A stretch of 15,349 nucleotides of DNA, taken from assembly GCA_019312985.1 (NCBI GenBank), contig JAFDCC010000142.1, positions 1-15,349 of the forward strand, written 5' to 3'. The position numbers and the translations under genes are program-made. Source of the stretch: Deltaproteobacteria bacterium (lineage in GTDB: Bacteria > Desulfobacterota > Desulfobulbia > Desulfobulbales > BM004). Shown piece by piece: positions 7,591 to 13,621 of this stretch (position 1 is its first letter; the number at the start of each line of letters is the position of its first letter). The notes beneath the pieces were generated by a model. It had not been told where the DNA came from, ran no database searches, and saw only the letters and a program-made list of their open reading frames with translations.

Positions 7591-8613
7591 TCACGGGTGG
7601 GGCAGATCCCCAATAATCCGGTACAGTTTTGCCATTATTTCAGGCGGAACCTCTGAATGCCAGTGGCCGGTGGCAAGCGCTGCGATGTAGAAGAGGAAAT
7701 AGAGCGTCACCACCGCACCCGGCAGCAACAGGAGCGGGTTTTTGCGCCGGCCCGGCAGGGCGATGCTGAGGCAGCCGTCAACCGGACAGGCCGCGACACA
7801 CTCGGTGCAGCCGATGCACTCACCGGTGCGGACGACGCTTTTCGTCGTGATTTGAATAGAGGCGGGGCAGGTTTTTTCGCATTTTTTGCAATCGATGCAG
7901 GTTGTGCGGTCGCGTTTTACCTGGAAGGGACTCGCCAGGGCAAGGAGGCCAAGCAGGGCGCCGTAGGGACAGAGATAACGGCACCAGAAGTTGCGGATAA
8001 CAAAGGAGATCAGCAGCAGGAAGAGCATGATGCCGGCCGCAAGGCCGGAAGGCTCGAGAAAGAAGAGCAGCATCTTGGCATCGACACCGATATTGTAGGG
8101 CGACCGGTGAAACGACTCGATCTGCGGCAGGGTCATTTGCCAGGCAATAAGATAGAGAAAGAAAAAAAGCAGCAAATATTTCAGGGACAAAAGCGGCAGA
8201 TCCAGCCATACAGGGGGCTGCCAGAGAAGCCGTAGTTTCCGTCCCGCCTTTTCCGCCAGGTTCGAGCTGAAGCCGACCGGGCAGATCCAGCCGCAGAACC
8301 CCTTGCGGAGCAGCAGGCCAATGACAAGGGCAGCCAGGAAGATGGTGAGGCCGGCCGGGTGGATCATGTCATACTGGCCGGAGAGGACAAGTCTTTTCAG
8401 GCCGACAAGGGCGCTGATCGGCAGGAAACCTTCCACCGAGGGCGGCCTCGGCGTGTAGGTCGTTCTCTCGCCAATGGCCCAGAGGTAAAAGAGGTAAAAG
8501 CGGTAGCCGGCATAGAGCGAGAAGAAAGCAAAACCGGCCTGAACCGTTGTCCTGAGTTTCCGGGTCGACGCGGGCCGGAAAAACGCGGCAAATGACGGGC
8601 TGCTCTCTTTCAT
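7591..8613 (-). CDS. NapH-like membrane protein with two 4Fe-4S clusters
   Basis: This is a membrane polyferredoxin of the NapH/NosR-type family, expected to pass electrons between the quinone pool and another carrier. The 340 residues hold about five hydrophobic segments, two CxxxCP motifs that mark this family (C107/C111 in FCGWICPVG; C211/C215 in WCRYLCPYGA), and two ferredoxin-type cluster motifs (C239, C242, C245, C249 and C266, C269, C272, C276). A C-terminal helix follows. The frame can be extended to a TTG at 8661, but that would overlap the upstream small gene by 41 bases. The ATG at 8611-8613 leaves a 7-base gap and is preferred. No napG, nosZ, cytochrome oxidase or other obvious partner lies nearby, so its electron acceptor is unknown. 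Downstream, the stretch to zntB (7503-7590) contains only a weak CCCG...CGGG stem. Confidence 0.88.
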   Translation of the reverse strand: MKESSPSFAAFFRPASTRKLRTTVQAGFAFFSLYAGYRFYLFYLWAIGERTTYTPRPPSVEGFLPISALVGLKRLVLSGQYDMIHPAGLTIFLAALVIGLLLRKGFCGWICPVGFSSNLAEKAGRKLRLLWQPPVWLDLPLLSLKYLLLFFFLYLIAWQMTLPQIESFHRSPYNIGVDAKMLLFFLEPSGLAAGIMLFLLLISFVIRNFWCRYLCPYGALLGLLALASPFQVKRDRTTCIDCKKCEKTCPASIQITTKSVVRTGECIGCTECVAACPVDGCLSIALPGRRKNPLLLLPGAVVTLYFLFYIAALATGHWHSEVPPEIMAKLYRIIGDLPHP

Positions 8614-8620
8614 GACGCCA

Positions 8621-8830
8621 TCATACCGTATGCGGCGGGGTAAATCCTTGACCTGGGTCAAGGGCTGTTTTTTCAGTTAGTGCGGCCGGGTCGGCCGTGC
8701 CGATCCCGGGCAGCATACCGACGCCGTGCCTGCTCCTGTTGCCGCCCCAGAGAAAGGTGAGCAGCATACCGGCCAGGAGCAGCAGGCCGATAAGCAGGAA
8801 AACGATGTCCTCCCTGTCTGGTTTTTTCAT
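8621..8830 (-). CDS. Small one-helix membrane protein upstream of the NapH-like gene
   Basis: The 69 residues start MKKPDREDI, followed by one hydrophobic helix (about residues 9-28), then a Gly- and charge-rich tail that is probably periplasmic. No family is recognised. It ends 7 bases before the preferred start of the NapH-like gene, so the two probably form an operon and the small protein may assist or anchor the electron carrier; that is an inference from position. There is no strong Shine-Dalgarno sequence before the ATG at 8828-8830, which lowers confidence. Confidence 0.55.
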   Translation of the reverse strand: MKKPDREDIVFLLIGLLLLAGMLLTFLWGGNRSRHGVGMLPGIGTADPAALTEKTALDPGQGFTPPHTV

Positions 8831-9224
8831 TGTATTCGGACCATGGTACAGTGGGGGAAGAGCGTGGCATCACATCAGGGCATGTGGGACGCCGAATCCG
8901 TTATTTGCCGCATGGTGGAGCAGGAAACCTGCCTTTTTCTGTAAACGAGATATCCTGAAAATGCAATTTTTTGCTGAGCATCGACCCGGTTCCCCTTTGC
9001 ATCCAGTCCTGTTGCTGGGTAAAATTCCGTCTGGTTTTACGCGGGTGTGAAATAATCCTCTCTTTATTTGAAAGAATGCATATTTCGGTTTATTAACGTA
9101 ACAAGAACCTTCTTTTCTCCTGTTAATAGTGTTTAAAGAATAATGATGCCCGGTTCAACCCATTAACAATTACCATAAAGTGAGCTGCAGATGAATTGAT
9201 ATGTTATAGTTGCAATGCTGATTG
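8831..9224. other. Gene-free intergenic region
   Basis: No supported gene was found in these 394 bases. Open frames here run antisense to the small membrane gene or show no coding character. A small stem (GCAGG at 8920-8924, CCTGC at 8928-8932, loop AAA) followed by CTTTTT could be a weak + strand terminator, but no gene on that strand would use it. The part from 9060 onward is AT-rich and probably carries the promoter of the exported-protein gene at 9225. TTATAG-like -10 sequences lie at 9204-9210 without a good -35. TGTTAA/TTAACA words at 9121, 9130 (TGTTTAA) and 9163 resemble the regulator half-sites described later, but no sigma-54 promoter accompanies them. Confidence 0.45.
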
Positions 9225-9887
9225 ATGAATAAAATTTTCAGGTACATTTTACTTGTTTCCCTCCTGGTACCAGCATCGCAGTCTCCGGCTGAGGAATTGA
9301 CCTGCGTGCCGCTGAAGCTGTTTGGCATCTGGCTCGGCGGCGTTTATGACCTGACCGCCTCTGAAGCCAAAAATCTCGGGAATCTCCCGGTCAAGAAATT
9401 TGTCGGCCTTAAACGCTTTTCACATAATGGCATTCTCTACTATTTCAACCCACTGGACGAGTACAACACCATGGAGTTTGCCAGGGAATCGGAAAACGGG
9501 GGGGTAAAGCCTTCCTTTCAGTTGTTCCTGCTGCCGGTAATACCTTCAACCATTACGACAATTGAGCAGTTGGAACAGGCGAGGCTGAATTGGGAAATAC
9601 AGAGTATTGGCTGGTCCAAGAAAGCAGGAACAAAAGAAGAAGCTTACAACTGGGCCGTTTCGCTTTGCAATAAATTCAAGGCGGAAATCGCAACAGAGCC
9701 AGAGATCACCGATTTTTTTGACTCAAAATGGTTTGAATGCACCTTCGCAGCCGGTGTGAGGGAATTTAAAATAAACAATATCAATGTGATTAAAAGCGTG
9801 GAGCTTTCCTTTAACAGGGAAATTATTGACGCCAAGGACGCTGAGGTGGAGAAAATAATTAAAAAACTTCGCATTGGTGCTTTCTGA
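9225..9887 (+). CDS. Exported protein of unknown function
   Basis: A 220-residue protein beginning MNKIFRYILLVSLLVPASQSPA, a typical Sec signal peptide with cleavage expected near SPA-EE. The mature part is mixed hydrophilic with no further membrane helix. It has three cysteines (in LTCVPL, LCNKF, WFECTF), Trp and Phe clusters, and a charged C-terminal helix ending KKLRIGAF. I do not recognise a family. The ATG at 9225 is preferred; a TTG directly before it would add one residue. No clear Shine-Dalgarno sequence is present, and a -10-like element at 9204-9210 suggests a very short leader. It stands alone and is followed by a strong terminator, so it is probably monocistronic. Its base composition is more AT-rich than the liv operon. 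Confidence 0.7.
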   Translation: MNKIFRYILLVSLLVPASQSPAEELTCVPLKLFGIWLGGVYDLTASEAKNLGNLPVKKFVGLKRFSHNGILYYFNPLDEYNTMEFARESENGGVKPSFQLFLLPVIPSTITTIEQLEQARLNWEIQSIGWSKKAGTKEEAYNWAVSLCNKFKAEIATEPEITDFFDSKWFECTFAAGVREFKINNINVIKSVELSFNREIIDAKDAEVEKIIKKLRIGAF

Positions 9888-9905
9888 GAAAAGTCCGGCA
9901 CAAAC

Positions 9906-9945
9906 AAACAGGGAGCACTTCAATTATCTGAAGTGCTCCCTGTTT
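9906..9945. terminator. Strong factor-independent terminator, probably bidirectional
   Basis: This is a perfect 17-bp stem: left arm 9906-9922 (AAACAGGGAGCACTTCA), loop 9923-9928, right arm 9929-9945. It starts 19 bases after the stop of the exported-protein gene. The A/T ends of the arms supply a short U-run on each strand (TTT on +; TTTGTTTG on -). It lies between two convergent units, the 9225 gene and the small gene at 10004-10237, so it probably ends both. Confidence 0.85.
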
Positions 9946-10003
9946 CCCTGTTGTCGAAGGTGCTCCGAGAAAACGGGCGTGATCCGGCCTCACAATGAAG
10001 CGA

Positions 10004-10237
10004 TTATTGACCAGACCCTGGGGAGGAGGCGCCGTTTTCTGTTTTAGAGGTGCTCTCCGGAACCCGGGAACCATAACCGCCGGCGGCCGCCGAAGAATAT
10101 CCTGCAGCCGGGGCGGTAACGTTAGTGTTAGCCTGCGTGGAGTAAATCAATTTGTTATGGGCTCCTATGCTGTAGCCGCTGACATAACCGAAAAGGGCTA
10201 TGGTTATGAATAATGTTAACGCTATACTGGGTTTCAT
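10004..10237 (-). CDS. Small exported or membrane-anchored Ala/Gly/Ser-rich protein
   Basis: The 77 residues start MKPSIALTLFITIALFGYVSGYSIG, a signal peptide or N-terminal anchor, followed by a low-complexity Ala/Gly/Ser/Thr-rich, probably extracytoplasmic tail. There are no cysteines, and no family is recognised. AGGAG lies 7 bases before the ATG at 10235-10237; the adjacent in-frame ATG (10238-10240) is only 4 bases away and less likely. It sits 56 bases downstream of yeeE on the same strand and before the strong terminator, so it may be the last gene of the uspA-yeeE transcript. A palindrome in the gap could also give it separate control. Confidence 0.6.
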   Translation of the reverse strand: MKPSIALTLFITIALFGYVSGYSIGAHNKLIYSTQANTNVTAPAAGYSSAAAGGYGSRVPESTSKTENGASSPGSGQ

Positions 10238-10272
10238 CATGTTGCTCCTGATAACTGGTTGAAAGGTGATAC

Positions 10273-10288
10273 GCTAAACAAGTTTAGC
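10273..10288. repeat. 16-bp palindrome GCTAAAC-AA-GTTTAGC between yeeE and the small exported-protein gene
   Basis: GCTAAAC at 10273-10279 and GTTTAGC at 10282-10288 are perfect 7-base arms with a 2-base centre, a spacing that suits a protein operator better than an RNA hairpin. As RNA it could form a 6-bp stem with loop CAAG, too weak and AU-rich to terminate. It lies 36 bases upstream of the small gene's start. Confidence 0.4.
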
Positions 10289-10293
10289 AAGCA

Positions 10294-11391
10294 TTAAAAG
10301 TTATTGGCAGGCCTTATGAACTTGAAGTAAGACATTGTCCAATTCCCCATGACGATTGCAGTAATAGCGAATATGCTTGATACGGCTCCGGTGGAGACCC
10401 CGGTAACGCCATGACCGAGGTTGCACCCACCGGCAATGACGGCACCTACGCCCATCATGACACTGCCGCCGAGGACGGTAAGGAATTGTCCCACCGGCGG
10501 AATTTTCCACTTGAACTCCTTACGCGCCCTGGCGCTGATAAAGGCACCGAGCGGAACCGAAAATATAAAAAAGACCCCCCACGTCCCTCTGAATATTCCT
10601 AGAAATGTATACTCCTGGAAAGGCGAGTGCGAACTGTTGTACAGCACGGAGTTGAACAGTTCCCGCATCGGAGTGGTAATGGCCAGCCCCCGGGGAAAAC
10701 CCCCAAAATAAGAGGACACCCACCAGCCGATAATTGTCAAGAACCCGATCAGCAGTCCTGTGAGACCCCAGCTCAGGGTTTTGCTTTTTGTCAGGCCGAA
10801 CTTCGGTTTTCCCTTGAAAACGAAAATTCCAAGAAGAATGGACAAAACTATGATCGAGGCCCATTTTACCATGGGGCCCTGCCCGAAAATATGCCAGAAT
10901 GCCGGGTTTTTCATGCCGCCGATTTCAAAGGTGAATTGTTTCAGGTATTGATGCAAGCCACTGAAAATACCTTCTGTCGTCATGACCACCCCGAAAAAGA
11001 AGCCGAGAATTGCTATGATGGCAGCAGCCTGGCCCTCACCGAGCCTGAAAACGATGCCGCTGGCACAGCCGCCGGCGAGGACAATGCCAACGCCAAAGAG
11101 GAATCCGCCGATTATGTTTGCCAGGGGAACAAAGTTTTGGCGCAGAAGCGATGTATGTATAATGGCGCCAGTCTGCGGGTTGGTCGTAATAATTAAACCT
11201 AAGTCCTGGATCAGGTTGGAGCCGACAACCGCCACCACCACGCTTAAGAGATAGGCCCTGAAGGTGGTGAGGTTGTCGAGAAAGATTATGTCTCGGAAGG
11301 CGGAATTCAGGCAGAAACGCCCCCTCTGTAAAATGTAGCCGAGTGACAGCCCGAGAAGAACGGCTGATAAAATGTTAATACTACCGTGCAT
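10294..11391 (-). CDS. YeeE/YedE-family sulfur (thiosulfate-type) transporter
   Basis: This is an inner-membrane transporter of the YeeE/YedE family, whose characterised members (TsuA) take up thiosulfate. The 365 residues are very hydrophobic, with many helices. The three conserved cysteine motifs of the family are all present: C27 in RGRFCLNSAFRD, C109 in LAGGCASG, and C323 in IAGGCNLGHG. In the characterised transporter, one cysteine from each of these motifs lines the substrate path. The start at 11389-11391 is chosen because AGGAGG (complement of 11398-11403) lies 6 bases ahead; a longer frame to 11430 lacks this. The gene overlaps the end of the uspA-like gene by 11 bases. No TusA/YeeD partner is adjacent, and the UspA-like protein takes that position. 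Confidence 0.9.
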   Translation of the reverse strand: MHGSINILSAVLLGLSLGYILQRGRFCLNSAFRDIIFLDNLTTFRAYLLSVVVAVVGSNLIQDLGLIITTNPQTGAIIHTSLLRQNFVPLANIIGGFLFGVGIVLAGGCASGIVFRLGEGQAAAIIAILGFFFGVVMTTEGIFSGLHQYLKQFTFEIGGMKNPAFWHIFGQGPMVKWASIIVLSILLGIFVFKGKPKFGLTKSKTLSWGLTGLLIGFLTIIGWWVSSYFGGFPRGLAITTPMRELFNSVLYNSSHSPFQEYTFLGIFRGTWGVFFIFSVPLGAFISARARKEFKWKIPPVGQFLTVLGGSVMMGVGAVIAGGCNLGHGVTGVSTGAVSSIFAITAIVMGNWTMSYFKFIRPANNF

Positions 11392-11920
11392 TGTAAGCCT
11401 CCTGGGTCTGGGTCTCGCCGATAGGTTCAACGCATGGTTTGTCTTTCACGCTGCAGCCGCCGCCCTTGGCAACAACTACGGGAATGCTGGCGTTTCTTTC
11501 CACGTCTTTTGTGGCGCATCCCGTAATCAGTTTATCAAGGCCAGATTTGCCGCTGCAGCCGAGAATCATCATGTCGGCCTGCTCTTCCTCGGCTACCTTC
11601 AATATCTCCTCGTGAACATTGCCAGTCCTGACAACGGTCTTGATCTTGAACAGCCCGTCATTCTTCAATTCCCCTTCATAGTAGGAGAGGATCCTCTGAG
11701 ATTTTTTGTCCAGCTCTTCCTGAAATTCAGTATCCTTAATCACGTCTTTCAGAGTCGACATTTCAGCCTCGCCGATCATCTGTCCCATGAGTGATTTGCC
11801 CAAAGGCTGCTGGACGTGGACAAGGATAACCTCCTCAGGCGGCTTAACCTGGTTTCTGAATACGTCCAGAACGGCCAGAGAACCCTTAGTTTCACCGGCA
11901 GCTACCAATACCTTTTTCAT
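11381..11920 (-). CDS. Universal stress protein (UspA)-like protein with a Cys-bearing C-terminal tail
   Basis: A 179-residue cytoplasmic UspA-domain protein. It opens KKVLVAAGET and has the nucleotide-loop motif G-x2-G-x9-G at G121, G124 and G134. The position after the last glycine, usually Ser or Thr, is Cys135, followed by Ala. Four cysteines stand out: C122 and C135 inside the loop, and C156 and C163 in a tail of about 25 residues (GGGCSVKDKPC) beyond the normal UspA end. A GGAGG (complement of 11928-11932) lies 7 bases before the ATG. It is the first gene after the sigma-54 promoter at 12066-12081, with a leader of about 130 bases, and overlaps yeeE by 11 bases. A role as regulator or sulfur-handling partner of the transporter is inferred only from coupling and cysteines. 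Confidence 0.88.
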   Translation of the reverse strand: MKKVLVAAGETKGSLAVLDVFRNQVKPPEEVILVHVQQPLGKSLMGQMIGEAEMSTLKDVIKDTEFQEELDKKSQRILSYYEGELKNDGLFKIKTVVRTGNVHEEILKVAEEEQADMMILGCSGKSGLDKLITGCATKDVERNASIPVVVAKGGGCSVKDKPCVEPIGETQTQEAYNAR

Positions 11921-11996
11921 TTTTTTTCCTCCATGATTGTGATTATTTCTTTTTTTTTGTAAAAAATGGACACAAGTGCGTGTTTGCTTTTTGAGT

Positions 11997-12012
11997 CCGG
12001 TTAATTAACTGG
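11997..12012. repeat. Near-perfect palindrome in the uspA leader
   Basis: CCGGTTAATTAACTGG has a perfect 10-bp core (GTTAATTAAC) and matching CC/GG ends with one imperfect pair. It lies inside the 5' leader of the uspA-yeeE transcript, about 45 bases downstream of the expected start site. On the + strand it is followed by nine Ts, so it could act as a terminator against antisense transcription. As DNA it could be an operator containing GTTAA/TTAAC words like those of the upstream array. Confidence 0.35.
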
Positions 12013-12065
12013 TTTTTTTTTGCAAGTCAACGCTGTAAAGCACTTAACTTTTGATAATCAGTATC

Positions 12066-12081
12066 AGCAAGACCTGTGCCA
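12066..12081 (-). promoter_or_regulatory. Sigma-54 (-24/-12) promoter of the uspA-yeeE operon
   Basis: On the - strand the sequence is TGGCACAGGTCTTGCT, which matches the sigma-54 consensus TGGCAC-N5-TTGCW at every specified position, with GG and GC separated by the required 10 bases. Transcription should start about 12 bases below 12066 and run into the uspA-like gene. A nearly identical element is at 14144-14159. Confidence 0.9.
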
Positions 12082-12110
12082 GAGAATGAGAATCTTTTTT
12101 TGTTTCAATA

Positions 12111-12123
12111 TTTCAGCATATTA
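12111..12123 (+). promoter_or_regulatory. Possible degenerate IHF site
   Basis: TTTCAGCATATTA matches WATCAANNNNTTR at seven of nine specified positions. It begins 30 bases upstream of the sigma-54 element, against 29 for the perfect IHF consensus in the second control region. It is weak taken alone; matched position is the main argument. Confidence 0.3.
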
Positions 12124-12164
12124 AACACCTTTTTTGATTTATATTAGCACAGAACCGTTCAATG

Positions 12165-12205
12165 TGTTAAGCAGTGTTAAAAAAACACTTAACACCAATT
12201 TAACA
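12165..12205. promoter_or_regulatory. Four-half-site enhancer array (UAS) for the sigma-54 activator
   Basis: TGTTAA occurs at 12165-12170 and 12175-12180, and TTAACA at 12189-12194 and 12200-12205: two half-sites in one orientation and two in the other. Start-to-start spacings are 10, 14 and 11 bases, close to the helical repeat. The array begins 84 bases upstream of the sigma-54 promoter and ends one base before the start codon of the divergent regulator gene at 12207. The second control region has the same arrangement. Assignment to the adjacent regulator is an inference. Confidence 0.7.
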
Positions 12206-12206
12206 A

Positions 12207-13598
12207 ATGAACACTTCCATGAAAAAAAACATCCCGATAGACCCTAAATTCCTGCTGAATGTCTTTGATACCATGCGTGACGGCCTTATGATCATGGATC
12301 CCGAAGGCACTATCCTCTACTTTAACAGGGCGGCAGAGAAGATTACCGAATTCAGGCAGGAAGAGGTGTACGGCAAGCCCTGCACCATCCTTGACTCTGA
12401 TACCTGTGTAATCCTGACGGAATCAGGAAGGCAGAAATACTGTAGCCTTTTTGAAGACGGCGCGGTTCACGACAGAAGGTGCAGGATCAAAACAAAATCG
12501 GGAAGAACTGTCTACCTTCTGAAAAACGCCGTCGTCCTCAAGGATGATAATGATAGAGTTATCGGGGCGGTCGAGAATATTACCGATATAACCTCCCTGT
12601 ATATGAAAGAGTTGGAACTTGAAGAGTTAAAGCAGGAGATGCGCAAGTATTACTGGTTTATGGGGCTCCTTGGCAACAGCCCGGCCATGCAGATTCTTTT
12701 CGACAAGATCAGAAATGCCGCCACCAGTGATGCACCGGTCCTTATCTGTGGCGAAAGCGGCACCGGCAAGGAACTCGTCGCAAGCGCTATCCACCAGCTC
12801 AGCAGCAGAAAGAACGGGCCGTTTGTCAAGATGAACTGTGCATCCCTCAATGAATACCTGATGGAAAGTGAACTTTTCGGGCACCGGAAAGGCTCTTTTA
12901 CCGGGGCAATCAGTGACCGGCAGGGCAGGTTTGAAGCGGCCCACAAAGGCTCGATCTTTCTTGATGAAATTGGTGACATGCCCCAGACAATGCAGGTAAA
13001 ACTCCTTCGTGTTCTGGAAGAAAAGGTTATTGAACGGGTCGGCGAACACAAACCCAGAAAGGTTGACATCCGGCTGATTTCAGCAACGCACCAGGACCTG
13101 AATGAACTGGTTTCCAATGGCCGGTTCCGGCATGACCTCATGTACAGGGTCAACACGATCATAGTCCAAGTTCCCCCCCTTCGTCAGAGACAGGACGACA
13201 TTTCCCTGCTCGTTGCCCATTACCTGAAAAAAATTTCCATCACCAACGACAAGGAGATTAAAAGAGTGAGTTCGCCGGCCCTGGATATCCTCGAAAGATA
13301 CCACTGGCCGGGGAATGTAAGGCAGCTTACCAATGCCCTTGAACATGCTGCAGTTACCTGCAAGACTGATACAATAGACGTTTCCGACCTGCCGGATTAT
13401 CTCTTTGAGCGGGAGAGAGAGATGGAAAGGGAGAGGGAGGAGAAAGCTGCCGAGACCTCGGAGCAGGTGCCGGAAAGGGACAGAATTGTCGCTGCCCTTG
13501 GTAAGTTCAAAAACAACAGAACACTGGCAGCAAAGCACCTCGGGATGAGCAGAGTGACGCTGTGGAAGAGAATCAAGGATTATGATATTACGGTATAA
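12207..13598 (+). CDS. PAS-domain sigma-54-dependent transcriptional activator (orphan, no receiver domain)
   Basis: A 463-residue activator that uses ATP hydrolysis to open sigma-54 promoters. The N-terminal PAS domain (about 15-130) carries four cysteines (C59, C67, C79, C92). A short helical linker follows, then the AAA+ domain: Walker A GESGTGKE at 182-189, sigma-54 contact loop GSFTGA at 229-234 (consensus GAFTGA), Walker B with D253/E254, and an arginine-finger region FRHDLMYRVN. After a charged Glu/Arg-rich linker comes a Fis-type helix-turn-helix (about 430-460, NRTLAAKHLGMSRVTLWKRI). There is no phosphorylation domain and no sensor kinase nearby, so the PAS domain probably senses the signal directly. 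No Shine-Dalgarno sequence precedes ATG 12207 or the in-frame ATG at 12219. The half-site array abuts the start, suggesting autorepression. Confidence 0.93.
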   Translation: MNTSMKKNIPIDPKFLLNVFDTMRDGLMIMDPEGTILYFNRAAEKITEFRQEEVYGKPCTILDSDTCVILTESGRQKYCSLFEDGAVHDRRCRIKTKSGRTVYLLKNAVVLKDDNDRVIGAVENITDITSLYMKELELEELKQEMRKYYWFMGLLGNSPAMQILFDKIRNAATSDAPVLICGESGTGKELVASAIHQLSSRKNGPFVKMNCASLNEYLMESELFGHRKGSFTGAISDRQGRFEAAHKGSIFLDEIGDMPQTMQVKLLRVLEEKVIERVGEHKPRKVDIRLISATHQDLNELVSNGRFRHDLMYRVNTIIVQVPPLRQRQDDISLLVAHYLKKISITNDKEIKRVSSPALDILERYHWPGNVRQLTNALEHAAVTCKTDTIDVSDLPDYLFEREREMEREREEKAAETSEQVPERDRIVAALGKFKNNRTLAAKHLGMSRVTLWKRIKDYDITV

Positions 13599-13621
13599 CC
13601 CTGCCGTTTGTACCCTGCTGG

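Noticed and set aside
7657..8235. + strand open frame opposite the NapH-like gene
   Set aside because: Antisense to a protein with complete cluster-binding motifs, and itself without any recognisable motif.
8614..8661. TTG-initiated N-terminal extension of the NapH-like protein
   Set aside because: It would overlap the upstream small gene by 41 bases, has no Shine-Dalgarno sequence, and the ATG at 8613 fits the 7-base gap better.
8697..9050. + strand open frame of 117 codons in and beyond the small membrane gene
   Set aside because: It starts antisense to the 69-residue gene, has Pro/Ser/Arg-rich composition typical of a non-coding frame, and lacks a ribosome-binding site.
9121..9168. TGTTAA, TGTTTAA and TTAACA words resembling the regulator half-sites
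   Set aside because: Spacing (N3 then N26) does not match the two arrays, and no sigma-54 element lies at the expected distance on either side; chance occurrence in AT-rich DNA is more likely.
11392..11430. Longer N-terminus for the YeeE-type transporter
   Set aside because: The ATG at 11391 has AGGAGG at ideal spacing, and the extra 13 residues are Arg/Pro-rich and lie inside the uspA-like gene.
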